Positions 61,840 through 64,000 of a DNA stretch of 64,000 bases are shown here, one piece after another; position 1 is the first letter of the stretch, and every line of letters begins with the position of its first letter. Made by a program: the position numbers and the translations under genes. A model generated the notes under the pieces. The model saw only the letters and a program-made list of their open reading frames with translations. It did not search any database and was not told where the DNA came from. The DNA is from Gordionus sp. m RMFG-2023. Taxonomy: Eukaryota; Nematomorpha; Gordioida; Chordodea; Parachordodidae. The DNA is taken from assembly GCF_954871325.1 (NCBI RefSeq), contig NC_088775.1:6921561-6985560 (forward strand). The letters are read 5' to 3'.

Positions 61840-62270
61840 ATTGCAGATCGTGGAAAGGACGAATCCTCAGGCACGCCCAAAGCAATTCCTTGATACAGCG
61901 AGCATTGAAATCCGCCCAAATACCCACTATACTTGAATCACCAGGACCTTTTAGATCCGATGGAAAGCGTCCTGACGGAATAACCCTGATCCCATGGAAA
62001 TTGGACCAATAGTTTGAGACTTTTGTATAGATGCATTCGCATTATCCAATTCAACTCCAAACTAATTTACTTGAGCAAAAAGAACTATTTGAAATCCCAA
62101 TAGTAACCACTACCCTAACCTCCTTTGCTAAGCTTGCATTATCCTTCATCAAAGATTCAGGATCTCGCATTCGCAAGGACACTGGAGATTCCTTTTCAGA
62201 CAGAGGAGACTAGCTATAGCTATCCTTAAGTGATCAAAGTTTCAATGGCAGTCTTCTCTCCATAGACCTT
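61840..62270 (+). pseudogene. LINE ORF2 C-terminal fragment
   Basis: Plus strand: GRILRHAQSNSLIQRALKSA, QIPTILESPGPFRSDGKRPD, GITLIPWKLDQ, then after a break FAKLALSFIKDSGSRIRKDT. The same protein region as at 13290 and 46260-47450, here better preserved. Broken by stops; no RT core. Confidence 0.75.
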
Positions 62271-64000
62271 GGCTAGATTCACTTTTTCTTCCTTATTTTT
62301 ATCATTTTACATTATATTTCACCTTTATATTATTTAATTTAAAATTGATTTATTTTTTCGTTTTGTGTTGACTTAATTAAATATATAAACTTTAATAAAA
62401 TTCAATATTTTATTATATTTGTATCGTTTAAAAAAAATGAAACTTAAAACATTTATTATTTTTCTGATAAATTAACCAAATGAGAATTTTAATACAAATT
62501 TATATTTTATTATTTTTAAACTATATAAAAGGTGCGTTTATGTAAATATTTTAATTATTTTTTAAAAATATCAAATTTTAATCATTCTTCTATTTCCTTA
62601 CTTAAAAATTAAATTAAAATAATATCTTCTTCCATAGCAAACGAAAGAACTTCCGAATGTATTTATTCTCAATTTTATTTTTTTTATCTTTCCTTAATTA
62701 AGTAATTTTATTATGGAAAAAGAAAAAATATATAATACAATATACGTTATTATAAAACAAACAAAGTATATTTTTTATATTAAATTTTCAATAAAAAGAA
62801 AAAGCTTGCAAAGGAAAAAGGAATTTCCTTGTTTTGTATTTTTTTTCTTCTTCGCTCTTTATAATATCGATTATTTTTCCCCTTCCTGCTAACTAAGGCT
62901 TAAAAAAAGTACATAAACTGTATTCTCCGGCAAATCAAATTTGGAGAAGAAAAAAAAATCTTTGTAGATCACAAAATAGAAGATTTGTGATATCATCATT
63001 TTTTTCAGCGTAAAAATCACAATTACTTTAGGCTATAGGTCATTCAACGAATAAAAAAATATAAGCTAAAATGTTGGCCTAAAGATTTTTTTCCTAATTC
63101 GCGAAAATTTTGTGATTCTTAGAAGTTATTAGAATTGTGAAAATTTAATCATTTTATATCTTAAAATTTTGTTAATTTGTCAAATTTTTGCGAGAAAAAT
63201 ATAAAAATTAGTAAATAATTTCGCATCATTTTAAATATTTTAATAAAAGATTTTCAACAAATAAAATTGTGATTTTGTGAGTAAAATATATTCAAAAAAC
63301 TTGCTTGAGATGGTCTTTAACACTAAGTTTCATTTATTAGATACCATGCCACTATAACAGCAAAACCCCGCACTTTTAAGGCTTATAATTTTCAATTTTC
63401 TTCAAAGTTTAAGTACATAAATCTCTGTCCTATTGCTTCTTCACTTCACACTCAATTGGAAAATCTATATTTATGAATAAGAAATAATAATAATTCGAAC
63501 CGAATATACCGATTCCTTTTTCGGAGGTTTTGCAAATTCAGAATCGAATACCCAACTGACCGGCTTTCCAAATATGAATAGTATTTATTAAGTCGAGATG
63601 ATAATTGCTTAATTAAAAATAATCCTCTTTTAAGCAGTTCTATTTGAAAAAAAAAGAATTTGTAAGTTAAACGGCTAGTTTTAAGCTGATTTTAAAAACG
63701 GCTAACTCAATACTTTATCCAGCAAAATATTAGGCAAACCTGAAGATTTTTCTCGTAGATGGCACAAAGTCGAGGCTTAGGCAATAATTTTCTGGTTGGC
63801 TCAAGAGCCGTTATCATCTTGAAAGTTTTTAAATGCATTATATAATAACAAAACCAAAATAAAATGTCCTCCATAAAATATATCATTTTTTACAAAATAA
63901 AAAAAAAATTTCGGTAAAATTTTATAAAAAATTTTTTCAAGTTTTTTTTCTCAAACTCTGTTATTTTTTTTTGCATAATTTAAGTAAACAAACAGAAATA
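62271..64000. other. AT-rich stretch at the right edge
   Basis: Apart from the MITE at 63665-63812 I see only A/T-rich sequence and short purine runs; no coding exon recognised. Confidence 0.5.
63665..63812. mobile_element. Palindromic MITE, family B
   Basis: GTTAAACGGCTAGTTTTAAG, then GGCTAACTCAATACTTTATC on the left; the right end GGCTCAAGAGCCGTT is short. A partly truncated copy of 8181-8389. Confidence 0.55.

Overview
The window is a very AT-rich metazoan genomic segment (introns and spacers are mostly A/T, exons clearly richer in G/C). It holds three conserved animal genes broken into many exons, with GT/AG boundaries and matching intron phases, embedded in a dense field of DNA-transposon, MITE and LINE debris. 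The best-preserved protein resembles the protostome (insect/mollusc) type of NMDA receptor subunit 2, so an invertebrate, probably a protostome, is the likely source. I cannot name the species.

Layout. (1) 1042-10678, plus strand: the 3' thirteen exons of an NMDA-type glutamate receptor subunit 2, from the end of the amino-terminal domain to the stop codon; the 5' part lies left of the window. (2) 10.7-21.1 kb: gene-poor DNA with a GAAA microsatellite, LINE remnants on both strands, a satellite array of about 0.4-kb units and a 16-bp minisatellite. (3) 21128-44482, plus strand: a GON4L (Drosophila 'muscle wasted') orthologue, about 20 exons and about 1,700 codons, with the conserved N-terminal segment, the HVQLLTQ/YPELLP core, two PAH modules and a C-terminal SANT/Myb domain. 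A fold-back Mutator-like element, itself split by a hAT element, sits in one intron. (4) 46.3-47.5 kb: a decayed LINE reverse-transcriptase fragment between convergent genes. (5) 48907-60115, minus strand: a Sestrin gene, eight exons found, complete at the C terminus, with the first exon(s) not found. Its introns carry two hAT-family elements, one with a perfect 8-bp target duplication. (6) 60.1-64 kb: AT-rich sequence with a GC-rich MITE, another LINE C-terminal fragment and a small palindromic MITE.

The three genes are unrelated in function (synaptic ion channel, nuclear corepressor-associated factor, leucine/stress sensor of the TORC1 pathway) and show no sign of joint regulation. The most interesting points are substitutions at functionally decisive positions: the receptor subunit has lost the ligand-binding arginine and carries Gly-Ala at the pore N site, and the Sestrin has lost two of the three AhpD-type active-site residues, changed the tryptophan of the leucine pocket and gained a long Asn/Lys-rich insertion. 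The mobile-element layer contains a fold-back MULE of about 3.6 kb and several short palindromic families. I found no evidence for an undescribed multi-gene system.
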